NCBI GenBank assembly: GCA_965652395.1
Contig: CBFGUW010000001.1
Coordinates: 1 to 64,000 of the forward strand
DNA: 64,000 nt
Direction: 5' to 3'
Source of the DNA: Saccharospirillum sp965652395
GTDB lineage: Bacteria; Pseudomonadota; Gammaproteobacteria; Pseudomonadales; Natronospirillaceae
Shown: in pieces, positions 44,568 through 53,824 of the stretch
Layout: each line of letters opens with the position of its first letter
Position numbering within the stretch: the stretch's first letter is position 1
Position numbers and translations under genes: made by a program
The notes under the pieces: generated by a model
Database searches by the model: none
Told to the model about the DNA's origin: nothing
The model's input: only the letters and a program-made list of their open reading frames with translations

Positions 44568-45363
44568 ACCTGTATTGACACTTATCACGGACTCAACCAG
44601 GAAAACTGAAATACCATTTTTTATTGCTGGCGCAACGGCGAGGGACCTTGTCCTATACCATGTATTTGGCCGGGACCCCGGTCGTCAAACCCGGGACATT
44701 GATACCGGTATCCTGGTGCCGGACTGGGATGCTTTTTACAGAGTAAAACAGGCTTTGTTGGATGCTGGTTTAACAGTAACCAAGCGAACCCATCGACTAC
44801 ACGACCCTGACAGTGGAATGCCAATTGATATTATTCCATTTGGTGCTATAGCCGATGCCGAAGGTGAAATACAGTGGCCTCCTGAGCACGCTGTCACCAT
44901 GTCGGTAGCCGGATTTCAAGAAGCGTACGATGCTGCATTATCAGTAGAGATGGGCCAGGGCTATCCCATCAGGGTCGCGTCTCTGGCTGGGTTGACTCTG
45001 CTCAAACTCATTGCCTGGCGGGAGCGGGGAGAGGAGAGCAGCAAAGATGCGGCTGATTTTTTAACCATCTTGCTTGAGTATCAGCACGTTCAAGATGATC
45101 GTCTTTGGGAGTCTTATATTCCGGCGAAGCGACTGGATTATGATATTGAAAGGCAAGGTGCTTTCCTGCTTGGATACGATTTAAAAATGATCTTGTCTGC
45201 GCCCACTGCCAGCCCACAGACCGTTAGCCGAATAAACGGGTTAGCGTCTGTTTTGGACGGTTTTGCCTTAGCTCAGTACAAAAGCCAGCACACCTGCAGT
45301 TATGAAAGGGTAGAGCAGCTTTTGCATGACTTTTGGGCTGGGCTGGCTTTGGATGTGTCGTGA
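44521..45363 (+). CDS. AbiEii-like nucleotidyltransferase (candidate toxin)
   Basis: 280-residue cytoplasmic protein of the nucleotidyltransferase fold: GATARDLVLYHVFGRDPGR followed by TRDIDTGILV with the paired metal-binding Asp residues, then IDIIPFGAI carrying the third Asp, and a helical part with LTLLKLIAWRERGEESSKDAADF. This matches AbiEii/AbiGii enzymes, which add nucleotides to tRNA and arrest growth. The ATG at 44521 overlaps the partner by 47 bases; no clear ribosome site is present, so translation is probably coupled. Type IV toxin-antitoxin/anti-phage function is inference from family. Confidence 0.72.
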   Translation: MSNIYTLKYPLKPGFEPVLTLITDSTRKTEIPFFIAGATARDLVLYHVFGRDPGRQTRDIDTGILVPDWDAFYRVKQALLDAGLTVTKRTHRLHDPDSGMPIDIIPFGAIADAEGEIQWPPEHAVTMSVAGFQEAYDAALSVEMGQGYPIRVASLAGLTLLKLIAWRERGEESSKDAADFLTILLEYQHVQDDRLWESYIPAKRLDYDIERQGAFLLGYDLKMILSAPTASPQTVSRINGLASVLDGFALAQYKSQHTCSYERVEQLLHDFWAGLALDVS

Positions 45364-45484
45364 GAATAACCCAGATCAGTACACTGAGGTAGATTGTCGG
45401 AGCCAAGAGATACGGTGGCAATAAAAAGTCAGTAACAAACCAGTTTAATGAAAATATAGAAGTGTGAGGCTTGCCGATAACAGA

Positions 45485-45819
45485 ATGAATGAAATCAACG
45501 ACACCACTGCCATGCAACAAGCCCTGGCTCAAGCCAGGCTCGCCTTCGACGCGGGCGAAGTCCCGGTCGGGGCCGTGGTGGTTCAGGATGGAACGGTGCT
45601 TGCTGAGGGTTACAACCAACCCATTGGCAGCCTGGACCCCAGCGCCCATGCGGAGATGGTGGCTATTCGCGCCGCCGCCCAAGCAATTGGCAACTATCGC
45701 CTGACAAATGCCACCCTTTACGTCACGGTGGAACCCTGTACGATGTGCGCCGGTTTGCTTGTACACAGCCGAATCCAGCGTTTGGTCTACGGCACCACTG
45801 CACCCAAGAGCGGTGCCGA
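45485..45819 (+). pseudogene. Truncated tadA copy
   Basis: Close copy of the first two thirds of the intact tadA at 55815-56294, differing at a few percent of bases. It holds the full zinc/catalytic centre (HAE and PCTMC) but stops matching at about 45819, where it joins a guaA fragment through the shared bases GCCG. The reading frame runs on to 45850, giving a 121-residue product with a foreign 10-residue end. Lacking the C-terminal helices that contact tRNA, it is unlikely to work as tRNA adenosine deaminase. Confidence 0.88.
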
Positions 45820-46271
45820 GACCTCACCGCCCGAGTGCGCGACCAGGTAGGTGACCAGCATGTATTGCTCGGGCTTTCCGGCGGCGTCGACTCCTCCGTT
45901 GTGGCGGCCTTGCTGCACAAAGCGATTGGCGACCAACTGACCTGCGTTTTCGTTGATACTGACCTGCTGCGCGAAGCCGACGCCATCTTCATCGAAGAAC
46001 TGCACAAGGCCGACTGGTACCACAAAACCGCCCAGGCCTTCGCTGTTTTCCTACCGGTTAAATCCGTCGGCGTGGTCGGCGACGGCCGCCGCTACGAATG
46101 GGTCATCGCCATTCGCGCCGTGGAAACCATCGACTTCATGACCGCCCGCTGGGCGCATTTGCCTTATTGTTGGGGCGGGTGAGTAACCGGATTATTAATG
46201 AGATTTCCGGTGTGTCGCGGGTGGTTTATGACATTTCCGGGAAGCCGCCGGCGACGATTGAGTGGGAGTGA
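45820..46271 (+). pseudogene. Deleted and frameshifted guaA copy
   Basis: Copy of the 3' two fifths of guaA. 45820-45959 matches 42429-42568 with three differences; then about 477 bases are missing (42569-43046); 45961-46167 matches 43047-43253 with no difference that I can see. Four bases (GAGT) are missing shortly after, which breaks the frame. The last about 100 bases match the guaA end with three differences and finish at the same stop. The internal deletion joins two similar short sequences, CCTGTTGCGC and CCTGCTGCGC. Confidence 0.9.
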
Positions 46272-46349
46272 TGATGCCCTGGTTGGGATCGGCCAGCCCG
46301 GACGCTCGGCATTGGCGTTCTCCCGCGAAGCCGGCTGTGCCGAAGTCGC

Positions 46350-48728
46350 CTACTGGTGAGTAGTCACCTTGGAGAGCGGGCTCACCACCCACCGGTGCCC
46401 GCTCTGAAGTAAGTGTCTGAAAGCCTCGGCGGGTATGGCGTGACTGAAATAAAAGCCCTGCCCTTCGTCGCATGCCTGATTACGCAGGAATTCCGCTTGA
46501 TCGGCCGTCTCAACGCCTTCCGCGATGACCCTTTGATTCAGGTTTTTACCTAAACCTATCACGGCGGCCACAATGGTTGCGTCGTCCGTGTCCGTGGCAA
46601 TATCACGTACGAAAGACTGGTCGATTTTCAGTGTGTTGATCGGGAAGCTTTTCAGATAGCTGAGGCTCGAATAGCCCGTACCGAAATCATCGATGGCCAG
46701 GTCCACCCCCAGGGCTCTGAGCGCGTTAAGTACGGACGTCGTCGACTTGGCGTTGTGCATGAGCACGGTTTCGGTCAGCTCCAGTTGCAGGAGGTTCGGT
46801 GGCAGGCCGGTCTCCCTCAGAATCTGTTCGATCCCATCGATAAACCCGATGTGCTTGAACTCGACAGCCGAAATATTGACGGTAACGGGCACGACCCGCA
46901 GACCGGCCGCCTGCCAAGCTTTTACCTGTTGACACGCTTCGCGCAGCGCCCAGCGTCCAATCGTTACGATGAGTCCGCACTCTTCGGCAATGGCCACGAA
47001 ATGTTCTGGATATATAAGGCCGAGCTCCGGGTCCTGCCAGCGAAGGAGCGCTTCGGCGCCGGTTATCACCCCCGAGTCAAAATTGATCTGTGGCTGATAG
47101 TAGAGCATAAGCTCGTTATCTTTCAGGGCGCGGCGCAGGCGGCTCTGTACGGCCATGCGATGCAACGCCTGGACGTTCATGTCGGCGCTGTAAAAATGGT
47201 AAATGCCGCGACCGTCGGTTTTGGCCTGAAACATGGCGGTGTCCGCGCTTCTTATCAGGGACTCTGCGTCGGTGCCGTCATCCGGGAATACGCTGATGCC
47301 GATGCTGAGTGTGACATCGATCTCCTGTCCATCGATGATATGCGGTGCCGCAAAAGCGTCGACCAGGGATTGCGCCACCATCTCGGCCCCCTGCGTAAGA
47401 TTGATTTCATCCAGCAGGATCACGAATTCGTCCCCGCCGTAGCGGCATACCATGTCGGTGCTGCGCACGTGAACCAGGAGGCGTTCCGCAACCGACTGCA
47501 ACAATTGGTCGCCGATGGCATGCCCCAGGGAGTCGTTGATGGCTTTGAAGGCGTCCAGATCCAGAAACAGCAATGCGACCTGTTTGCCATGTCTTTTGGC
47601 CAGGCCTATGGCCTGGGCGAGCCGGTCCGTCAGCTGTGCGCGATTGGGCAGGCCGGTGAGAAAATCGTGGGTTGCCTGATGGACCAGTTTTGATGCCATG
47701 GCCCGCGATTGACTGACGTCGTGAAAGACAATCACCGCGCCGCTGACGTTACCATGGCGGTCATGAATGGGGGCGGCGGAGTCCTCGATGGCGGACTCGC
47801 TTCCGTCGCGGCGAATCAGCACGCAATCTGCGGCGAGGCCGACGATCCTGTCTTCGTCAAGGGCGCGTTGTGCGGGGTTGACGGCAATCTCACGAGTCTT
47901 GCCGTCGATGATCCTGAACACTTCCTTGAAGGGGCGACCCAGTGCCTCTTCGCTGGTCCAGCCGGTCATGGTCTCCGCCACTTGGTTCAAATAGGTTACA
48001 TTACCGGAGACATTAGTGCTCAACACAGCGTCACCAATGGAGTTGAGAGTCACCTGAGCGCGTTCCTTTTCTTCGAATAGTGCTTCTTCCGCCTTCTTCA
48101 AGCCGAACTCCGTCATTTTTCGTTCGGTGATATCCTCGACCGTCAGCACATAGCCGTGCAACGACACGCCGTCGCCCATGGCGGAGCTGTTGACGCGTGT
48201 CCACACCACGCCCCCATTTTGCCGCTGGAAGCGGAACTCGACCTGTAAGGGGACCTTGCTTCGTGCGGCAGCCTTCCAATCATCGATCACGCGTTGCCGG
48301 TCCTCGGGGTGTATGGCTCTGCTCCAACGCCTGCCCAGCGTCTGTTCGAAACTCAGCCCGCTGATTCTTTGATAGGCCAGGTTGGTGTATAGGCAATTTC
48401 CCTTCGCATCGGAGACAAAGATGCCCAAGGGTGAGGCGTCGCTGATCGCGCGGAAGCGTGCCTCACTGTTCAGCAGTGCATCCCGAATGGCTTTGAAGTT
48501 AAATAGGTAATGCAGAGTGCTTGGTGATCGATGGCTGCCTGATTGACCCTTGATACAGTGGTCCCGCGCGCCGCGCTTTGCAGCCTGCCGACCAGTACGG
48601 TCGTTGAAGATCCCGGCAATGCGCCTGGTAAACATCGCACCGAAGTGTATGTTGCGGAAATTGTTCACTAGCAGCTCCAGCTTGTGTTTGAACGGCCTCC
48701 AGTAGCGTTCAATAACATCCCAATTCAT
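46350..48728 (-). CDS. PAS-PAS-GGDEF-EAL protein with csbD-like 5' end
   Basis: 792-residue cytoplasmic c-di-GMP protein. Residues 1-20 (MNWDVIERYWRPFKHKLE) resemble the start of CsbD proteins. Then a basic, unfolded-looking stretch to about 75, PAS (about 80-205), PAS (about 215-340), GGDEF (about 350-515; RYGGDEFVILL) and EAL (about 525-775; GAEALLRW, VDLAIDDFGTGYSSL). Both catalytic motifs are intact. The ATG at 48728 follows AAGGA at seven bases; the ORF upstream of it, to 49037, is not supported. It is divergent from a PAS protein gene. It lies in the DNA inserted between guaA and tadA. Confidence 0.88.
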   Translation of the reverse strand: MNWDVIERYWRPFKHKLELLVNNFRNIHFGAMFTRRIAGIFNDRTGRQAAKRGARDHCIKGQSGSHRSPSTLHYLFNFKAIRDALLNSEARFRAISDASPLGIFVSDAKGNCLYTNLAYQRISGLSFEQTLGRRWSRAIHPEDRQRVIDDWKAAARSKVPLQVEFRFQRQNGGVVWTRVNSSAMGDGVSLHGYVLTVEDITERKMTEFGLKKAEEALFEEKERAQVTLNSIGDAVLSTNVSGNVTYLNQVAETMTGWTSEEALGRPFKEVFRIIDGKTREIAVNPAQRALDEDRIVGLAADCVLIRRDGSESAIEDSAAPIHDRHGNVSGAVIVFHDVSQSRAMASKLVHQATHDFLTGLPNRAQLTDRLAQAIGLAKRHGKQVALLFLDLDAFKAINDSLGHAIGDQLLQSVAERLLVHVRSTDMVCRYGGDEFVILLDEINLTQGAEMVAQSLVDAFAAPHIIDGQEIDVTLSIGISVFPDDGTDAESLIRSADTAMFQAKTDGRGIYHFYSADMNVQALHRMAVQSRLRRALKDNELMLYYQPQINFDSGVITGAEALLRWQDPELGLIYPEHFVAIAEECGLIVTIGRWALREACQQVKAWQAAGLRVVPVTVNISAVEFKHIGFIDGIEQILRETGLPPNLLQLELTETVLMHNAKSTTSVLNALRALGVDLAIDDFGTGYSSLSYLKSFPINTLKIDQSFVRDIATDTDDATIVAAVIGLGKNLNQRVIAEGVETADQAEFLRNQACDEGQGFYFSHAIPAEAFRHLLQSGHRWVVSPLSKVTTHQ

Positions 48729-48908
48729 ATCGATATCCTTTAATAACCCGAGTCCAATCATAAGCGCTGGAATAATCAAGTTCTGTTCGCTGCCGAACAA
48801 AAGAGCGCAGGAATTTTCAGCTAATTTGATTACTTTTTGATAAGGAACCCCACCTTGCAATCGGCGTGCTATGATGAGTGGCAACCCCCTCACCAATACC
48901 GAGTTCTT

Positions 48909-49499
48909 ATGTCTACGCCCATCGCTGAACGCAAACTTACGATGCAACTGCGTACTGTGGCGGAAGCCCGGCTCGAATCGGGTACCGCCGCCTGCAGCAA
49001 TTGGTCCCTGGGTGTGGATGCCCTGAGCTTGCTGCACCGGCTATCCAGTAATCCCCAGACCGCCGACGACGCACTCAAACTGCTGCATGAGCTGCAGGTC
49101 CACCAGGTGGAGTTGGATTTGCAAAACGAGGAAATGCACCTCAATGAGCAGCGTCTTAATGAAGAGCTTAACCGATATCGGGCGCTGTATGAGTTCGTAC
49201 CTCTCGCTTATTTTCTTGTCGATCTTCAGGGCGGGATCATCGAAAGCAATCCGGCCGGTGCCGACCTGTTTGGTGTTGGACGGGACGAGCTGACAGGCAC
49301 CCCTATTGACCGTTTCCTGGCCGTAGAAAGTCGTTCAGCGTTGCCAAACCTGCTCGAAAGGGTGGCGGAGGGTGGTGTCACACTGAGCTGTGAAGTGACG
49401 GTGGATGGTGAAGCCAATAATTCTCGGCCATTACGAATAGTCGCCAAAGCGACTGCCGATAATCGTTCTGTTCTGTTAGCCTGTTGCGAGTCTCTCTAG
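48909..49499 (+). CDS. Stand-alone PAS domain protein
   Basis: 196 residues: a helical/coiled N-part with LLHELQVHQVELDLQNEEMHL (about 60-85), the same connector often seen before PAS sensors, then one PAS domain (about 95-195; ALYEFVPLAYFLVDLQGGIIESNPAGADLFG). No output domain follows. It sits 22 bases before the CheB-CheR gene in the same direction, so it probably senses on behalf of that protein, or is a fragment split from a longer sensor. The ATG at 48909 lacks a good ribosome site. Confidence 0.72.
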   Translation: MSTPIAERKLTMQLRTVAEARLESGTAACSNWSLGVDALSLLHRLSSNPQTADDALKLLHELQVHQVELDLQNEEMHLNEQRLNEELNRYRALYEFVPLAYFLVDLQGGIIESNPAGADLFGVGRDELTGTPIDRFLAVESRSALPNLLERVAEGGVTLSCEVTVDGEANNSRPLRIVAKATADNRSVLLACCESL

Positions 49500-49521
49500 C
49501 CCGAAAGAGTATTTTTGCCCG

Positions 49522-52095
49522 ATGGTAGCCCCAATTGCAGCCGAATCTTCCGTAAATCCTTTGGTTGCGACCCGCGTCGTCGGAATTGGCGCCTCGGCCG
49601 GTGGCCTTGCGCCATTGGAAGCCTTTCTTGGGAATGTTCCCCCACACAGTGGCATGGCCTATGTTGTGGTGCAACATCTCGACCCCACCCAAAAAGCTCT
49701 GCTGCCGGAATTGTTGCAGCGCGTCACGGCCATGCCGGTGCGAGAAGCGCAACAGGCCGTGCGCCTTGAACCCGACTGCGTATACGTTATCCCGCCCAAT
49801 ACCGAGCTCAGTGTCGTCGACGGAAAACTGCATCTGGCCAGCCCCATCGAGCCGAGGGGGTTACGGCTGCCGATCAATGTGTTGTTCTCTTCACTGGCGG
49901 GTAGCCAAGGTGAGCGCGCCATTGCTGTGGTGCTTTCCGGCATGGGCTCCGATGGCACACTGGGCTTGCAGGCGGTCAAGGCTGTGGGTGGGCTATCGGT
50001 GGTGCAGCAACCCGACACGGCCCAATTCGATGCGATGCCGCAAAGCGCCATTGCCGCGGAGTGCGCCGATATTATTGCACCGCCGGCCGAGTTGCCGGCA
50101 CGCATTCTGGCTTACACCGCCCAGGTGCCGGACCCCGGCGTGGCCGCCGCAGGCGATGTCGAGCCGCCCTTGGAGCCCGAGCCGCTGCAACGCATTCTTC
50201 ATTTGCTTCAGCACAGAACCCGCCACGATTTCTCCCTCTATAAGTCAAGCACCCTCTATCGGCGCATAGAGCGCCGTATGGCGATTCACAATATCGCCAC
50301 CTTGGCGGGCTATGCGGATTTCCTACGGGAAAATACCCACGAAATCGATCTGCTGTTCAGGGAGCTGTTGATCGGCGTGACCAGTTTTTTTCGAGACGCC
50401 GCCGTCTGGGAGCATTTGGCGAAGGTAACGTTACCGGAGTTACTGGCCCGGCGGAAAACGGAACCCAAACTTCGGGTTTGGGTGGTGGGCTGCTCAACCG
50501 GGGAGGAGGCCTATTCGCTGGCGATGGTCTTTAGCGAGGTGATTCGCCAGCGGTGGGAATTCAAAGACTGCACGCTGCAGATCTTTGCCACCGACCTGAG
50601 CCCCGAGGCGATAGATACCGCGCGTCGCGGTCGCTACCCGGAGGCAATCGGCGAGGTTGTTTCCGCGCAACGGTTGGCGCGTTTTTTTACGGTTGGGGAG
50701 GGCGGTTACAAAATCAACCCCGATATCCGTGATATGGTGTTGTTTGCCCGGCAGGATGTCATTCTCGACCCCCCTTTTACCAAGCTCGACCTGATTGCCT
50801 GCCGCAACCTGCTGATCTACTTCGATGCGACTCTGCAACGCAGGTTGATGCCGCTGTTTCACTACAGCCTGCGTGAAGGCGGTGCTTTGTTGTTGGGCAG
50901 TGCGGAGACGGTGGGGCAGTTCAGCCACCTGTTCGCGCCGGTTCAGCCCAAACTTCGGGTTTATCAGCGTCGGGATGATGCCCCCAGAGGCGGGGCTGAG
51001 TTTATGATGAAATCCTTTCCACCCTTATCGAAGATAACCAGAGAGAATTCCGTGTCCACGACCAATCATCCCCCCGGTGATCATCTTCAGGCCGCAGCTG
51101 ACCAGGTCTTATTGCAGGTGTATGCGCCTGCCGCGGTCGTGATCAATGGCGATGGGGACATACTCTACGTCAGCGGGCGAACCGGCAAGTATCTGGAGCC
51201 CGCCGCGGGCAAGGCCAACTGGAATATTCACGCCATGGTGCGTGACGGACTGCGAGCGCCGATCAGTGTGGCTTTAAAAAAATCCACAATCGAAAGTGAA
51301 CCGCAGCATTTGCATGGGCTGCGTGTGCAGTTGCCGGGCGGTGGCGAGCAGCGTGTCGATGTTACGATTCAGACACTACGCGAGCCAGCCGCTCTGCATG
51401 GTGCAACGATGATTGTCTTTCGCGACATCGAACAGGTTCGGCCCAATGGCCGCAAGCACAAGGGCAAGACGGTAGCCGACGTGACCCATGAGGCGGAGTT
51501 GCAGCAGTACCGCGATGAAATTCAGACCCTGCGTGAGGAAGCACGAGCCTCTGAGGAGGAATTGCAGTCGGCAAACGAAGAGCTTCAATCCACTAACGAG
51601 GAGTTACAGTCGACCAATGAAGAATTGATGACTTCGAAGGAAGAAATGCAGTCCATGAACGAGGAGCTGCAGACCATCAATACGGAACTGCAGACCAAGC
51701 TTGACGACCTTGCTCTGGCCCAAAGCGATATGAGCAACCTGCTCAACAGCATCGAGATCGCTATTTTATTCCTCGACCAGAATTTGAACGTCAGGCGCTA
51801 TACCGACCGGACGACGAAAATCATTAATGTTCGCGAAAGCGATGTAGGACGGCCGATCAGTGATCTGACGAGTAACCTGCAATACCCGGATTTGCGTGAG
51901 GATGCCCTCGAAACGTTACGTACCCTGGCATTTTCCGAGAAGCAGATTTTCGCTAATGACAACCGTTGGTTTTCCGTTCGGATCATGCCCTACCGCAGGC
52001 TGGACAACGTGATAGACGGGGTGGTGATCACCTTTGTCGATATCACCGAGACAAAAAAACTGGAACAGGCATTGCGGCGGGATTTGGAAGCCTAA
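49522..52095 (+). CDS. CheB-CheR-PAS fusion protein
   Basis: 857 residues. A CheB-type methylesterase domain without receiver comes first (about 15-200; Ser in GASAGG, His in VVVQHLD, Asp in GMGSDGT), then a CheR-type methyltransferase (about 225-480; SAM loop VVGCSTGEEAYSLA). A PAS-like segment follows (about 510-630), then a coiled coil of repeated SANEELQSTNEEL units (about 670-730), and a final PAS domain (about 735-850). Proteins of this type usually continue into a histidine kinase or GGDEF domain; here the chain stops right after the PAS linker, so the output is missing or separate. Confidence 0.88.
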   Translation: MVAPIAAESSVNPLVATRVVGIGASAGGLAPLEAFLGNVPPHSGMAYVVVQHLDPTQKALLPELLQRVTAMPVREAQQAVRLEPDCVYVIPPNTELSVVDGKLHLASPIEPRGLRLPINVLFSSLAGSQGERAIAVVLSGMGSDGTLGLQAVKAVGGLSVVQQPDTAQFDAMPQSAIAAECADIIAPPAELPARILAYTAQVPDPGVAAAGDVEPPLEPEPLQRILHLLQHRTRHDFSLYKSSTLYRRIERRMAIHNIATLAGYADFLRENTHEIDLLFRELLIGVTSFFRDAAVWEHLAKVTLPELLARRKTEPKLRVWVVGCSTGEEAYSLAMVFSEVIRQRWEFKDCTLQIFATDLSPEAIDTARRGRYPEAIGEVVSAQRLARFFTVGEGGYKINPDIRDMVLFARQDVILDPPFTKLDLIACRNLLIYFDATLQRRLMPLFHYSLREGGALLLGSAETVGQFSHLFAPVQPKLRVYQRRDDAPRGGAEFMMKSFPPLSKITRENSVSTTNHPPGDHLQAAADQVLLQVYAPAAVVINGDGDILYVSGRTGKYLEPAAGKANWNIHAMVRDGLRAPISVALKKSTIESEPQHLHGLRVQLPGGGEQRVDVTIQTLREPAALHGATMIVFRDIEQVRPNGRKHKGKTVADVTHEAELQQYRDEIQTLREEARASEEELQSANEELQSTNEELQSTNEELMTSKEEMQSMNEELQTINTELQTKLDDLALAQSDMSNLLNSIEIAILFLDQNLNVRRYTDRTTKIINVRESDVGRPISDLTSNLQYPDLREDALETLRTLAFSEKQIFANDNRWFSVRIMPYRRLDNVIDGVVITFVDITETKKLEQALRRDLEA

Positions 52096-52108
52096 CCCGG
52101 TTACGCGG

Positions 52109-52128
52109 TCGGAACATCCCTGTTCCGA
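52109..52128. terminator. Hairpin between convergent cheB/cheR and ompA-like genes
   Basis: TCGGAACA (52109-52116), loop TCCC, TGTTCCGA (52121-52128): a perfect 8-bp stem between two gene ends, followed by TTGTTATC on the plus strand. Confidence 0.65.
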
Positions 52129-52137
52129 TTGTTATCT

Positions 52138-53013
52138 TCAGTATGGATTATCGATGATGATCTCTACACGACGGTTTTGCTGACGTCCGGCCGCGGTTTC
52201 GTTGTTTGCGACCGGGCGGTCCATACCGATACCCGAAGCGGAGAGTCGTTGCGAGTCGATGCCCTGCCGTGCCAGATAATTCCTGACGGAATCGGCACGA
52301 CGTTGAGACAACCCCTGATTGTATTCACTGCTGCCAACGTTGTCGGTATGTCCCTCGATCTGCACATTGCGCTCGGGATACTGGTTCAGGAAACCCACCA
52401 GCCTGTTGAGATTGCTGTTGGCGCCGCTCTGAAGTTCAGCACTGCCGCTGGCAAACAATACATCCCCAAGTGTCAATACCAGGCCACGGTCCGTGGGCTT
52501 GGCTTGCAGTGCCTCGATCTCCCGTTGCAATTCCGCTGTTTGCAATGCGGCGGTGGTGGCGGCCTCCGCGCTTAATTTCTGGGCGGCATCAGTGGCATCG
52601 CGTGCCGTATTGGCCTCTTCCCGGGCCCGGCTCACTTCGCGGGTGCGTGACAGCAGTCTTGCCTGCTCACGTTCCTCGCTGAGTTGGTCGCGCTGAACTT
52701 CAGCATAGCGGGTGGTGGCCTTGGCTTGTGCGATTGAAAGTTTGCGATCGGCCATGTAGATCCGGTGCTTGCTCAGTGCCTCATCGTTTTCAGGCTTCTC
52801 GGCGATGACCACCGCTTCTTCCGCTTCCCTGATTTCCTGTCGCGCCTGTGGGGCGAGTTTGGCGTCATTCTGCAGTGTGGTCAGTTTATCGCGTACCTGT
52901 ACGGCACCTTGGGGAGTGGGTGCGGTGGCACAGGACGCGACCACCAGCAGTGAGAGAGCCATCCCGGTCAGTTGGGTTCCGCGTTTTACCCTATGCGTTC
53001 TTGAGGTGTTCAT
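52138..53013 (-). CDS. OmpA-family lipoprotein with DUF4398 region
   Basis: 291 residues. Lipoprotein signal peptide with lipobox VASC (Cys about 28). A DUF4398-like helical/coiled region covers about 35-165, and an OmpA peptidoglycan-binding domain about 175-291 (FASGSAELQSGA, EGHTDNVGSSEYNQGLSQRRADSV, NRRVEIII). It would tether the outer membrane to the wall. Its ATG overlaps the stop of the DUF4398 gene (ATGA), so both are made together. Confidence 0.9.
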   Translation of the reverse strand: MNTSRTHRVKRGTQLTGMALSLLVVASCATAPTPQGAVQVRDKLTTLQNDAKLAPQARQEIREAEEAVVIAEKPENDEALSKHRIYMADRKLSIAQAKATTRYAEVQRDQLSEEREQARLLSRTREVSRAREEANTARDATDAAQKLSAEAATTAALQTAELQREIEALQAKPTDRGLVLTLGDVLFASGSAELQSGANSNLNRLVGFLNQYPERNVQIEGHTDNVGSSEYNQGLSQRRADSVRNYLARQGIDSQRLSASGIGMDRPVANNETAAGRQQNRRVEIIIDNPY

Positions 53014-53417
53014 TGCTCATCTCCCACACGTTCCATTTCTTCGATAAGAGCATCGATACTGCGGTTCATTTCGAGATTGATTTCCAGCGCCTTGGCGGAT
53101 TCGGTTCGTGCCGATGCCAACTCCGCGACAATCATCGATTCCTGGGCGAGGCGTTCCGCTGCTTTCATGTCTTCACTGTTGACGGCTTTTTCCGCCAGTA
53201 GTAATTTCTGTTGCGCTTCGTCCAGTTCGGCGCCGGCATATTGCCGTGCTCCCGCCTGCTCGGCGGTGGCGATAGCCTGGCGCGCCTCTGTTAGGGCAGT
53301 GGTAGGGGCCGGTGCCACGGGGGCGAATATGCAGGCGCTCAGGAGAAAGACTGCCAATGCCATGCTCAAGATAATGCGCATTCGGTCGCTGAAACGCCTG
53401 TTGATTGACTGGTCCAT
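53010..53417 (-). CDS. DUF4398 lipoprotein
   Basis: 135-residue protein with lipobox LLSAC (Cys about 27), then mostly helix in the DUF4398 pattern (TTALTEARQAIATAEQAGA, AELDEAQQKLLLAEKAV). The function of the family is unknown; it often accompanies OmpA proteins, as here. The ATG at 53417 follows AGAGGAA at seven bases. Confidence 0.85.
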   Translation of the reverse strand: MDQSINRRFSDRMRIILSMALAVFLLSACIFAPVAPAPTTALTEARQAIATAEQAGARQYAGAELDEAQQKLLLAEKAVNSEDMKAAERLAQESMIVAELASARTESAKALEINLEMNRSIDALIEEMERVGDEQ

Positions 53418-53461
53418 TTTGGTATTCCTCTTGTGGTGAAGCAAATTAACAAACTGCTCGG

Positions 53462-53683
53462 TTAACGTGGTGGACGGCTGAAAACAAGCATGATGCCGCC
53501 GATCAGAATGCCACCAACGCCCGCCCAGACCGGGATGTTTACCCGCTCTTTGTCTTCAACCGATAAACTGAGCGCACCCAGATTTGCTTCGTGGGTCTCA
53601 CGGGTATAGGTGAAACCGCCATAAGCCAGGGCGAGAGCGCCGAGTACGATTAAAACCACCGCTGTCGGTTGAATAGCCTTCAT
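53462..53683 (-). CDS. DUF3185 small membrane protein
   Basis: 73 residues with two membrane helices (about 8-26 and 50-68) and a short polar loop (ETHEANLGALSLSVEDKERVN), the DUF3185 pattern. Function unknown. AGGAGGAA-type ribosome site before ATG. It is 45 bases upstream of the DUF4398 gene in the same direction, so it likely starts a three-gene envelope operon. Confidence 0.8.
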   Translation of the reverse strand: MKAIQPTAVVLIVLGALALAYGGFTYTRETHEANLGALSLSVEDKERVNIPVWAGVGGILIGGIMLVFSRPPR

Positions 53684-53824
53684 GCCTGGTTCCTCCTGGT
53701 TTCAGTTTTTGTCAGTTGAACTGTAGAGCGAAAGAGTCACTGCATCTGTTCGATAGCGTACGGAGGCCGGTGATTTTTTAAGCGATGATGTGAGTCTCAC
53801 AATACTTCCAGGGAGCGCTTGGAA

